A DNA stretch of 12,011 nucleotides. Origin: Bacteroidetes bacterium 4572_114. Its GTDB lineage: Bacteria > Bacteroidota > Bacteroidia > Bacteroidales > 4484-276. The stretch covers positions 1 through 12,011 of the forward strand of contig NIVA01000099.1 in NCBI GenBank assembly GCA_002254335.1. Reading direction: 5' to 3'. Below are positions 1 through 6,607 of the stretch, one piece after another. The number at the start of each line of letters is the position of its first letter. Positions within the stretch are counted from its first letter, which is position 1. The position numbers and the translations under genes were made by a program. The notes beneath the pieces are model-generated. The model was not told where the DNA came from. It ran no database searches and saw only the letters and a list, made by a program, of their open reading frames with translations.

Positions 1-341
1 CCGCCCCATTCCTACCTGCATCAATCTGCAACTTATTATATATAACTGTGCACAATATTTTTTTATTCCAATTATTATGCTTTGCTTTGTGAAATCGTTT
101 TGAAGCCCGGCCCCCGAAAACAGATGAACCTGACCTGGGTTTCAACCGAAACGGACACCAAATTAATTAAAAATGTTTGCCTTATGGGTGAATAGCTGTC
201 AGACAGTTTAAGCTAAAAGCCAAACACATAATCTTTTAACTGCAGTGTGTAGTTTAGAGGATAACTGTCTGACAGCTTTTGGCCTCATACATTAGATAAA
301 AACTCAGTACAAAATAATTACTAACTTAAACCCAACAAATT
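1..341. other. Non-coding leader region upstream of the operon
   Basis: No convincing gene is visible in this 341-base stretch. The longest + strand reading frame of note opens after a stop at 43-45 and ends at TAG 193-195. Its only in-frame ATG (124) gives 23 codons with no recognisable motif. A second frame over about 93-170 also looks protein-like near its end but has a stop at 90-92. Either could be a remnant of an upstream gene. The right half carries the inverted repeat described separately. The last 60 bases before the 342 start are A/T-rich, as usual for Bacteroidota leaders. I could not assign a promoter with confidence, although the operon promoter most likely lies here. Confidence 0.6.
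194..277. repeat. 15-bp perfect inverted repeat with self-palindromic arms, 54-bp spacer
   Basis: The left arm is AGCTGTCAGACAGTT (194-208) and the right arm is AACTGTCTGACAGCT (263-277). They are exact reverse complements separated by 54 bases. Each arm also contains an 11-bp dyad, CTGTC-A/T-GACAG (196-206 and 265-275), so the same palindromic site occurs twice, 69 bp centre to centre. It lies 65-148 bases upstream of the first start codon. Possible roles are a pair of operators for a dimeric regulator, the ends of a small invertible segment, or a large stem. It is not a typical intrinsic terminator because the loop is long and no T-tract follows. Confidence 0.8.
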
Positions 342-1442
342 ATGAACAAATTTAAACTTTTAACAGCAACAACAATTTTTGCCCTTTTTGCAGGGGCGGT
401 TTTAATGCATTCGTGCAGCAAGCAGGAAATAACAGATAAACCTGTAACAGGTAACGGGGAAGTTGCCATGAGCGGGGGGGACATTAATTTTCAAAACAAG
501 CTTGTCCGGTTTAGGGACAAGGTGGGGTACATTAAAGAACATCCCGGTTTTAAATCAGGGGAGGTGATGAGCGTGGATTCGGTTGTGTGGTATCTCGAAG
601 CAACCATAAATTATACCTATGGCCATCCCGACAGGAAATGCAATGAGATTTATAATTATGCCGACAGTGTTTATTTAAACAATTCATCTTCCGGGGAAGC
701 CACATTGGATGATATTGTTTTAGTACACGATTTAATCATAAGTAAAATAGGCGATTATTATTATAACATAAATGAAGAACAGAAAGATTTTATTTTAACT
801 GATATTTCGAAATCAGAAACACAAAACGGACAAACAAAATTATCATTTACAGCATCTGTTGGCAGTGGTTGGGACAATTATCTTTATCCTTTTGATGAAA
901 CAGATTTTTGGTATTACGGGCAGGGAATGGGAAAGTGCGGCCCCTACGGCGGAAATTTCGGCGAAGACGCAGCCACAAAAATATTTTATTTATTGCCCTA
1001 TTACCAACCTATTTTTGATCCGGGTCCCGGTTACATGGTCGTTTATTCTGATGTTGAAACAATTGACTCTCACATATTATTCGATGAGAATCCTGAATTT
1101 TTTAGAAATCCAGGTGACCCCGAACCGGTTGATAACTGGCTTGACTATTATATGTTTTATGCCTCAAGTGAATACGGAGATGAAAACCTGGATGAAAATG
1201 AAGAATGCCTGGATACCCTGGAAATGAATTTTTATTTTAACGGTGTACAAACCATGATATACAATAAATTCCCTGCTATTACTGATCCACCTGACAAAAC
1301 ATACATGCAGTGTACATCTCTTGAAGGAAAATTTCAATCGGATGATTATTCAGGTGTAATCTTCCACGAAGGAGACTTTAAATATGGGATACGTCATATA
1401 ATACCCGTTACCGGAGATATACCCGTTGACCTTCCATTTTAA
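342..1442 (+). CDS. Putative lipoprotein of unknown function
   Basis: This encodes a 366-residue exported protein. Residues 1-24 form a lipoprotein signal peptide: a lysine-containing start, a hydrophobic core, then LMHSC with Cys25 as the likely lipidated residue. SKQE follows, a short charged stretch that could act as a surface-export signal, but this is weak. The mature part is acidic and rich in Tyr and Asp. It has a conserved-looking block, KVGYIKEHPGF then SVDSVVWYLEATINYTYG (about residues 61-94), a pattern I associate with uncharacterised Bacteroidota lipoproteins. No enzyme motif is visible. The start at 342 is the only one that keeps the signal peptide, and it has an A-rich leader without Shine-Dalgarno. 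A run of seven G (474-480) falls at codons 45-47. It is the first gene of the apparent operon, and the next gene starts 13 bases after its stop. Confidence 0.85.
   Translation: MNKFKLLTATTIFALFAGAVLMHSCSKQEITDKPVTGNGEVAMSGGDINFQNKLVRFRDKVGYIKEHPGFKSGEVMSVDSVVWYLEATINYTYGHPDRKCNEIYNYADSVYLNNSSSGEATLDDIVLVHDLIISKIGDYYYNINEEQKDFILTDISKSETQNGQTKLSFTASVGSGWDNYLYPFDETDFWYYGQGMGKCGPYGGNFGEDAATKIFYLLPYYQPIFDPGPGYMVVYSDVETIDSHILFDENPEFFRNPGDPEPVDNWLDYYMFYASSEYGDENLDENEECLDTLEMNFYFNGVQTMIYNKFPAITDPPDKTYMQCTSLEGKFQSDDYSGVIFHEGDFKYGIRHIIPVTGDIPVDLPF
474..480 (+). repeat. Poly-G(7) tract inside the lipoprotein gene
   Basis: Seven consecutive G residues encode Gly45-Gly46 and the first base of Asp47, shortly after the lipidated cysteine. 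Gain or loss of one G would truncate the protein early. The tract is short, so slippage is possible but unproven. Confidence 0.7.
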
Positions 1443-1455
1443 TTAAAGATACATC

Positions 1456-2919
1456 ATGAATAAGTACATAACTTGCCTTTTTTTCCTGCTGGGTTTTACT
1501 GCCTTAGCCCAGCAGGGTTTTCAAATAAACATTGCAACTGAAGAAGATGAGGTGTTTTGGAATGTTGCCGAAGATTATAATAACAGCTACATTTTTGCCG
1601 GCTATATCAGGCATCCCGAACCGCAGGTGCCCGAATTTAGCGCTTATATTGCTAAAATATCGCAGCAGGGGGATACTATTTTACAAAAAATCCTGATAAC
1701 AGATACTGTAAACCTGATTTTATACCAGGTTATCGCCCTTGAAAACGGGAACTACTTATTTGTAGGCAAAAGCGGTGATTTAAACTCTAACGATTTCCAG
1801 AATTTTTTTACACTGCTCACCGATGGCTTATTTAATGTTTTAAAAACGGATCAGGTTCAAATACCCGGTATTTATAAAAGTATCCACTTTAAACAATTTT
1901 ATGTGGAGGATAGCAACGGGCAGTTCGTTATAGGTGGAAAACTATTGTACGATATCATACATGGGGATTTGTTTTTATGCAGGATTGATAGTGAGGGAAC
2001 AATACTTGATTTCAAAAATTTCATTTTCACCGGTCATAATCCAGATGTTTTTGGAATCTTTAAGTCCGTTAATACTGAAATGTATTCTGTTTTTGGTGCA
2101 GGTTTTTATGCATATGCCCCAATTGAAATCTTAGAAATCGACTTATCTTTCATTATTCGGGAACATCATATTTTAAACAACTTTGTTGATATTGATCAAT
2201 TTAGAACAATCAAACAATTTGATGACAATTCCTATTTATTAGGGGGTGAAAAAACAACAATGGAACCATACGACTCAAACCTTGAATTAATGGTTTTTGA
2301 TACAAACCAGAATATTTACAGCCAAATTAACCTGGGCCGGGATACGGTATGGGAATATCCGGCCTGGCAAAGATGCCTGGATTTTATTGATAAGGATAAT
2401 ATTTACGTTTCGGGGTTCAGGGGTGGTGCCTGGTGGTACACATATCAGGATTATGTGCAAATTTGGTTGTTGGATGAAGATTTAAACATTAAAGCTTCAA
2501 AATTTTTTGGTGGCGATGCAAACTATCAGGTACATAGTATTTCGGCAACGTCCGATGGCGGATGTATTATTGCTGCAATACGTCACGAAGATACCCAGGG
2601 AGACGAAAGGGATATTTTCATTTTGAAAATATTTGAAGATGATTTGATAACTTCGGCCGAAGAAACACCTTATGCCCACGATTACGATGCGATAATATAC
2701 CCAAACCCGGGTTCAGGATATTTAACTATCGAAACCTGTAAAAGAGATTTGCAATTCAATCTATATAATGCAACCGGATACCCGGTCATCCAAAAAAATA
2801 ATATTGCAACAACCCGTATAAATATTAATACCCAACATATACTTAAAGGTGTATATTATTATTCTTTAACGAAGGGTAACCAAATTATACAAACCGGTAA
2901 ATGGATTAAATCACACTAA
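1456..2919 (+). CDS. T9SS-exported seven-repeat propeller-like protein
   Basis: This encodes 487 residues. Residues 1-18 are a Sec signal peptide ending ALA, with predicted cleavage before QQGF. The mature region has seven recurrences of a short strand motif of the type N-x-x-Y-[LIV]-x-x-G. They start near residues 42 (NNSYIFAGY), 97 (NGNYLFVGK), 154 (NGQFVIGGK), 208 (EMYSVFGAGF), 257 (DNSYLLGGE), 314 (DNIYVSGF) and 367 (DGGCIIAAI), with spacings of 49-57. Seven blades suggest a beta-propeller (inference). Residues about 411-487 are a type IX secretion sorting domain: YPNP near 415, NATGYPV in the middle, and KGVYYYSL near the end. That domain normally directs export through the outer membrane, followed by cleavage and attachment to surface lipopolysaccharide or release. 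No catalytic motif is visible, so a binding or adhesive role is likely. The gap to the next gene is 11 bases. Confidence 0.9.
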   Translation: MNKYITCLFFLLGFTALAQQGFQINIATEEDEVFWNVAEDYNNSYIFAGYIRHPEPQVPEFSAYIAKISQQGDTILQKILITDTVNLILYQVIALENGNYLFVGKSGDLNSNDFQNFFTLLTDGLFNVLKTDQVQIPGIYKSIHFKQFYVEDSNGQFVIGGKLLYDIIHGDLFLCRIDSEGTILDFKNFIFTGHNPDVFGIFKSVNTEMYSVFGAGFYAYAPIEILEIDLSFIIREHHILNNFVDIDQFRTIKQFDDNSYLLGGEKTTMEPYDSNLELMVFDTNQNIYSQINLGRDTVWEYPAWQRCLDFIDKDNIYVSGFRGGAWWYTYQDYVQIWLLDEDLNIKASKFFGGDANYQVHSISATSDGGCIIAAIRHEDTQGDERDIFILKIFEDDLITSAEETPYAHDYDAIIYPNPGSGYLTIETCKRDLQFNLYNATGYPVIQKNNIATTRININTQHILKGVYYYSLTKGNQIIQTGKWIKSH

Positions 2920-2930
2920 ATTATAATATT

Positions 2931-4088
2931 ATGAAAAAAATTAAAACTTTATTATTTGTAATACTTTGTATGCAATATTCTATCGAATTAATGGCACAAG
3001 AAATACCGTGTGTTAGTTGTAGTGAAACAATTAAAATTGGTAAGGAATCTTCGACTTTAGGATATGGAACTGAGACTTATGGCCTAACATCATTTGCATC
3101 AGGATATCAATCAATTGCACAAGGTGATTATGCAACGGCATTTGGATATAAAGCCAGGGCCATTGGTATAGCCTCAATTGCCGCGGGATATGATGCAATA
3201 GCAAACGGAAAATATTCTGTTTCGTTAGGTTTAGAAACAATTACCGGGCACATGGGGGCTGTTGCAATAGGTTTTGGTGCAGAAGCCGATAATGTTGCAA
3301 GCATTGCTATTGGGAAATATATAAAGACGATAGCCCCAAATGCAATTACTTTTGGCAGCGGCTATAATTCACAATTGCTCGAAAATCCGTTACAGGGTAC
3401 AATGATGATAGGGTTTAACAGTACCGCACCTACATTTTTTGTTAGCGAATCACCTGACGGGGGCAACAAAACCGGCAAAATCGGAATCGGCAACGTAACT
3501 AATCCACTGGCCAAACTCCACATAAAATCCGATGCTTCCGAAAATGCCACCTTGTTTTTACAACCCAACGATTGGGACGACAACTATGCAGAATTACGAA
3601 TGGGCACATCGGAAAACTTAATATTGGCCAAAAAAGACACAGGGCTAATATTTAAAACCGAAAACAACTATTTGTTCAATTCTCCTGATGCCAGGTTCGG
3701 GATCGGGGTAGATAACCCTTCTGCCAAACTCGAAGTCAACGGCAACATCCTCCAAACATCAGGGTTTCATGCTACGCCCCAAATAAAAGCCCCCGACAAT
3801 GACGGCCTAATGCTTACTGATGATAGCGGTAATGGTATTTTTGTTGAAGATGGGGGGAATGTAGTTATTAGCACAGATAACTCAAATACAGCGCTTAATG
3901 TAAACGGAACTGTAAATGCAGATTACTTTATCGGCGATGGTTCATTACTAACAGATGTGCCCGGCGATCATTTAGGAAATCACACTGCAACCCAAAACAT
4001 TAAGCTAAACAACAAATATTTATCAGGTGATGGTGGTAATGAGGGGATATTTGTAAATGCATTCGGTAAAGTAGGGATTGGCACTTAA
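2931..4088 (+). CDS. YadA-like head and fibre segment (N-terminal fragment, 385 aa)
   Basis: This is the translated part before the in-frame stop. Residues 1 to about 23 form a signal peptide (MKKIK, hydrophobic core, ending LMAQ). Residues about 42-131 carry tandem YadA-type head repeats with the S-x-A-x-G/A-x-G rhythm: SFASGYQSIAQG, YATAFGYKARAIG, ASIAAGYDAIANG, YSVSLGLETITG, AVAIGFGAEA, ASIAIG. In trimeric adhesins these stack as a left-handed beta-roll. Later blocks GIGNVTNPLAKLHI (about 185-198), FGIGVDNPSAKLEV, then GDGSLLTDVPGDHLGNHTA resemble the repeated segments of phage tail-fibre-like proteins common in Bacteroidota. No T9SS sorting domain is present. If translation really ends here, the product loses its C-terminal coiled coil and could probably not trimerise normally. 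The start is fixed by the signal peptide, 11 bases after the previous gene. Confidence 0.8.
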   Translation: MKKIKTLLFVILCMQYSIELMAQEIPCVSCSETIKIGKESSTLGYGTETYGLTSFASGYQSIAQGDYATAFGYKARAIGIASIAAGYDAIANGKYSVSLGLETITGHMGAVAIGFGAEADNVASIAIGKYIKTIAPNAITFGSGYNSQLLENPLQGTMMIGFNSTAPTFFVSESPDGGNKTGKIGIGNVTNPLAKLHIKSDASENATLFLQPNDWDDNYAELRMGTSENLILAKKDTGLIFKTENNYLFNSPDARFGIGVDNPSAKLEVNGNILQTSGFHATPQIKAPDNDGLMLTDDSGNGIFVEDGGNVVISTDNSNTALNVNGTVNADYFIGDGSLLTDVPGDHLGNHTATQNIKLNNKYLSGDGGNEGIFVNAFGKVGIGT

Positions 4089-4151
4089 AGTCCACTTGAA
4101 ACATTCCAAATTGGGGGCGAATGGACTTTTTACGATGGGGGCTTTAACAAG

Positions 4152-4901
4152 ATGATCGGAGCCAATAGTTACTATGATGGCGAGTCCAAAAGGATTAATG
4201 ATGGACATGCAACATCCATTAAATTCGATGGCAATGGCTCACTTGTATTCCGTACGGCAGAAGATGGAGATGCAGGTAGTCCCATTACAACCTGGCAAAA
4301 CATGGTATTTACTCATGAGGGAAGGCTGGGGGTTGGAACTCTTTCTCCCCAGTACATTTTGGATGTGCGGGGAGAAAATCAGGTGGATGCACACATCCAT
4401 TCGCAAAATGCTAATAAAAGTACGATATGGGTCAGCAATAATGTTCACAGTTATGGGTTAGGTGTGGATGAATCCGGTGAAGGCCACCTCTACGGCAATA
4501 TTAGCGGAAGCAACCTTATGTCTTTCACAACCGATGGCAAAGTGTTAGTCGGTGATGACACCGACACCCCCGGAGCCCATAAACTGTACGTTAACGGAAG
4601 CATCCTTGCCACCGAAGTTAATGTTGCCGAAGTGGCAAACTGGCCTGATTATGTTTTTGAAAAAGATTACAGCCTTCCGGCACTTCACGATGTTGAAACT
4701 TTCATTGACCAAAACGGCCACCTGCCCGGCGTTCCATCCCAAAAGGAAGTAAAAGAAAACGGTATCAACCTCGCCGGCACCGATGCCATCCTCCTCAAAA
4801 AGATCGAGGAACTGACCCTCTATCTCATCGACCAGCAAAAACGTGCCCAACAGCAGCAGGAAGAAATCGATGCCTTAAAAGAAATCATTAAAATGAGATA
4901 A
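4152..4901 (+). CDS. C-terminal fragment of the tail-fibre-like protein (coiled-coil end)
   Basis: This is in the same frame as the preceding fragment and open from 4089. 4152 is merely the first ATG after the stop, and its product would lack a signal peptide, so it is unlikely to be an independent exported gene. It contains RLGVGTLSPQYILDV, a YVNGSILATEV segment, then NWPDYVFEKDY (composite residues from about 570), NGHLPGVPS, KENGINL and LLKKIEELTLYLIDQQKR. It ends in a Gln/Glu/Lys-rich predicted coiled coil to the C-terminus. This ending is highly characteristic of Bacteroidota tail-fibre-like proteins and occupies the position where phage fibres have an S74 intramolecular chaperone. I do not see the S74 catalytic Ser-Lys arrangement and do not claim one. 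An 85-base gap precedes the next gene. Confidence 0.7.
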   Translation: MIGANSYYDGESKRINDGHATSIKFDGNGSLVFRTAEDGDAGSPITTWQNMVFTHEGRLGVGTLSPQYILDVRGENQVDAHIHSQNANKSTIWVSNNVHSYGLGVDESGEGHLYGNISGSNLMSFTTDGKVLVGDDTDTPGAHKLYVNGSILATEVNVAEVANWPDYVFEKDYSLPALHDVETFIDQNGHLPGVPSQKEVKENGINLAGTDAILLKKIEELTLYLIDQQKRAQQQQEEIDALKEIIKMR

Positions 4902-4954
4902 AACATCCATGATTAAGTTGTAAACACACACCAACATGATTTTAATATAAAAAC

Positions 4955-4970
4955 CATTAGCGCATTAGCG
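4955..4970 (+). repeat. Perfect 8-bp tandem duplication CATTAGCG x2
   Basis: CATTAGCG occurs twice head to tail in the 85-base gap (4902-4986) between the fibre gene and the second propeller gene. The gap otherwise shows no clear promoter, terminator hairpin or small gene. The role of the duplication is unknown. Confidence 0.7.
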
Positions 4971-4986
4971 GCAAAAATATATACTG

Positions 4987-5778
4987 ATGAAAAAGCACCT
5001 AAAGTTTCTATTAACAATGGCATTTGGTCTTTTCATTTTGCAATCTTACCCCCAAAACAACCTCTGCCCACAATGGGAGGTAATTTCCGACGGGGATGAT
5101 TGGGATGTTGTTTCGGATATGAAAAAAGATGCCCGGGGGAATATTTATGTAACCGGAAATTTTACGGCATCCACCGGTTTTGGCCCAAATACAGATAAAC
5201 TGACCGGCGACAACAGTGCCTTCGTTGCCAAATTTACCGGCGACGGCGAAAATATCTGGATGCGCAAAATTAGCAGTACCGGGTTTTGCCATACCACCTC
5301 GATATGTTGCACCGGTGCGGGCCAGGTTTACATATGCGGAAATTTTAATGGCGAAATGGAACTTGGCGGCCAAACACTTAAATCCGAAAACTTTAAAAGC
5401 ACATTTGTTGCCGGGCTAAACAACGATGGAGATATAACATGGGCCAACCTTTTACAGGGGGTTACTGCCAACGAAAAATTGTTTCTAACAACTGGCATTG
5501 ATGATAACCTTGTATTAGGGGCATCGTTTACCGGCGACCTCAAACTGCACAACACCGCCTGCAATAAAAGCAAACATACCATTGGCATTGTCGTTGCCAA
5601 ATTCGGTGCGGGCGGGGATATAGTTGCCACAAAGGCCCTCAACGGTAGCGGCGATTGCATTATCAACAACATGGCCGTCAACAACAAAAACGAGGTGCTC
5701 ATCACAGGGTCGTTCGCGAAAAGCATAGACGTAAACGGCCTCAAGGTTTTGTCGCCGTACCGATGCTTTCCTCATTAA
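4987..5778 (+). CDS. Propeller protein, N-terminal fragment (signal peptide and blades 1-4)
   Basis: This encodes 263 residues. Residues 1 to about 23 are a signal peptide (MKKHLK, then a hydrophobic stretch to SYPQ). Four SBBP-like repeats follow: GNIYVTGNF (51-59), GQVYICGNF (112-120), DNLVLGASF (173-181) and NEVLITGSF (235-243). Each is followed about 20 residues later by an FVAKF/FVAGL/VVAKF-type strand and a GD-I/N-W turn. The last seven residues (YRCFPH and neighbours) are out of register. The correct continuation, TDAFLIKLNENLQ, begins in the +1 frame at 5759. The start at 4987 is fixed by the signal peptide. Cysteine is unusually frequent (for example FCHTTSICC at about 100-108). Confidence 0.8.
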   Translation: MKKHLKFLLTMAFGLFILQSYPQNNLCPQWEVISDGDDWDVVSDMKKDARGNIYVTGNFTASTGFGPNTDKLTGDNSAFVAKFTGDGENIWMRKISSTGFCHTTSICCTGAGQVYICGNFNGEMELGGQTLKSENFKSTFVAGLNNDGDITWANLLQGVTANEKLFLTTGIDDNLVLGASFTGDLKLHNTACNKSKHTIGIVVAKFGAGGDIVATKALNGSGDCIINNMAVNNKNEVLITGSFAKSIDVNGLKVLSPYRCFPH

Positions 5779-5863
5779 GCTAAATGAAAACCTGCAGGTT
5801 AACGCCACCAAATTTATTGGCGGGGCTTATGAAGATTATGGGCAGGATATTGCCATCGACAAT

Positions 5864-6607
5864 ATGGGCGACGTTATTTGGGCCGGTTCTTTTTCGGGTA
5901 AGGTACAAACCGAAAATTTTATCCGGCTATCTTCAAACGGGTGCCTCGATGTGTTTATCACCAAACTCGACAACCATTGGAACACAGTGTGGGCCGATTG
6001 TTTTGGCGGGCCGGCCAACGATTACCTCAACGCCATTGCCGTTAACCATACAGGCGATATTTACCTAACCGGCACCTACAGGGGTGAAATAATAAAGGAA
6101 GAAAGCAAAATTAATTCCCTTGATTTTTCAAGCGACATTTTTCTTGCGAAATATAATACAACCGGCCGGTTCCAATTTATCGAATCCTTTGGCAGCGCCG
6201 GCCCCGACTTTAGCAAAAACCTTTTGGCCAACGCCGGCCAATCAATATTTATATCCGGTAATTTCTCTGCACCCACCAAAAAGCGGTTGATAAGCCCCAC
6301 CGGAAATAATACCAAAGAGGATTTCTTTCTCTCGAAATGGTACGACTGTTCGTCAAGCCCCAAAATACAACTCCCCAACGACACTGTAATTTGCGGAAAC
6401 GAATACACCCTTATGGCAGACAGCAGTTTTGCTGAGTATTACTGGAATGGGGAGAAAGGTGGGAATACATTAACAATTAACTCATCAGGGTTGTATCAAC
6501 TTGTAGTGAAGGATTTATATGGGTGTGTTTCCCAGGATTCGTTGAGGGTTGACTTTATTGATTTGCAGGAGGTTGAATATAAAAACACATCAGATTGCAT
6601 TTGGTGA
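5864..6607 (+). CDS. Propeller protein, middle fragment (blades 5-7 and Ig-like domain)
   Basis: The first ATG of this frame is at 5864, but the homologous sequence begins at about 5759 (TDAFLIKLNENLQVNATKF), directly continuing the upstream fragment. It is therefore not an independent gene. It holds repeats GDVIWAGSF, GDIYLTGTY and QSIFISGNF, with FITKL and FLAKY strands. After KWYDCSSSP comes a compact Ig/PKD-like domain: PNDTVICGNEYTL, a YYWNGE strand, SGLYQLVVKD and LYGCVSQDSL. Such domains commonly act as a spacer before a T9SS sorting domain. The fragment ends out of register (SDCIW). In the +1 frame the sequence goes on as THQIAFGDNILARIYPNP. It has no signal peptide of its own. Confidence 0.7.
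   Translation: MGDVIWAGSFSGKVQTENFIRLSSNGCLDVFITKLDNHWNTVWADCFGGPANDYLNAIAVNHTGDIYLTGTYRGEIIKEESKINSLDFSSDIFLAKYNTTGRFQFIESFGSAGPDFSKNLLANAGQSIFISGNFSAPTKKRLISPTGNNTKEDFFLSKWYDCSSSPKIQLPNDTVICGNEYTLMADSSFAEYYWNGEKGGNTLTINSSGLYQLVVKDLYGCVSQDSLRVDFIDLQEVEYKNTSDCIW

Larger units (their letters stand above)
2931..4901 (+). pseudogene. YadA-head/tail-fibre-like surface protein interrupted by an in-frame TAA
   Basis: The frame opened at 2931 continues past TAA 4086-4088 to the TAA at 4899-4901, with no other stop. Read through, it would be 656 codons with the stop at codon 386. The stop falls inside a recurrent motif of this protein: GIGT-stop-SPLE matches GVGTLSPQ further on in the same protein (about residue 467) and the related GIGN..NPLAKL and GIGVDNPSAKL blocks earlier. 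One substitution (from TTA Leu, CAA Gln or AAA Lys) would account for it. The intact order would be signal peptide, YadA-like head repeats, several G-[IV]-G-T-x-[SN]-P fibre segments, the NWPDYVFE block and a terminal coiled coil. A natural nonsense mutation, stop readthrough or a sequencing error are all possible. Confidence 0.75.

Noticed and set aside
124..195. Short + strand reading frame before the inverted repeat
   Set aside because: It has only 23 codons from its ATG, no ribosome signal and no recognisable motif. A real gene or a remnant cannot be supported.
194..277. Inverted repeat as an intrinsic terminator of an upstream gene
   Set aside because: The loop is 54 bases and no T-run follows the right arm. 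The individual arms cannot fold as hairpins because the dyads have a single central base.
250..302. Possible Bacteroidota -7 elements TAGTTTAG (250-257) and TACATTAG (288-295)
   Set aside because: Each is one mismatch from TANNTTTG, but neither has a good TTTG-type -33 element at the right spacing. In A/T-rich DNA such matches are common by chance.
4152..4901. An independent gene starting at ATG 4152
   Set aside because: It is in exactly the same frame as the preceding fragment, is open back to the stop at 4088, lacks a signal peptide, and its N-terminal part continues the fibre segment before that ATG.
4655..4901. Peptidase S74 chaperone domain at the end of the fibre protein
   Set aside because: The position is similar, but the conserved catalytic pattern of S74 is not visible. 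The module is better described as the NWPDYVFE/coiled-coil ending.
5011..5811. Several minus-strand open frames of 98-138 codons opposite the propeller gene
   Set aside because: They are mirror frames of GC-richer coding sequence, lack starts with any context, and have low-complexity composition with no domain-like motif.
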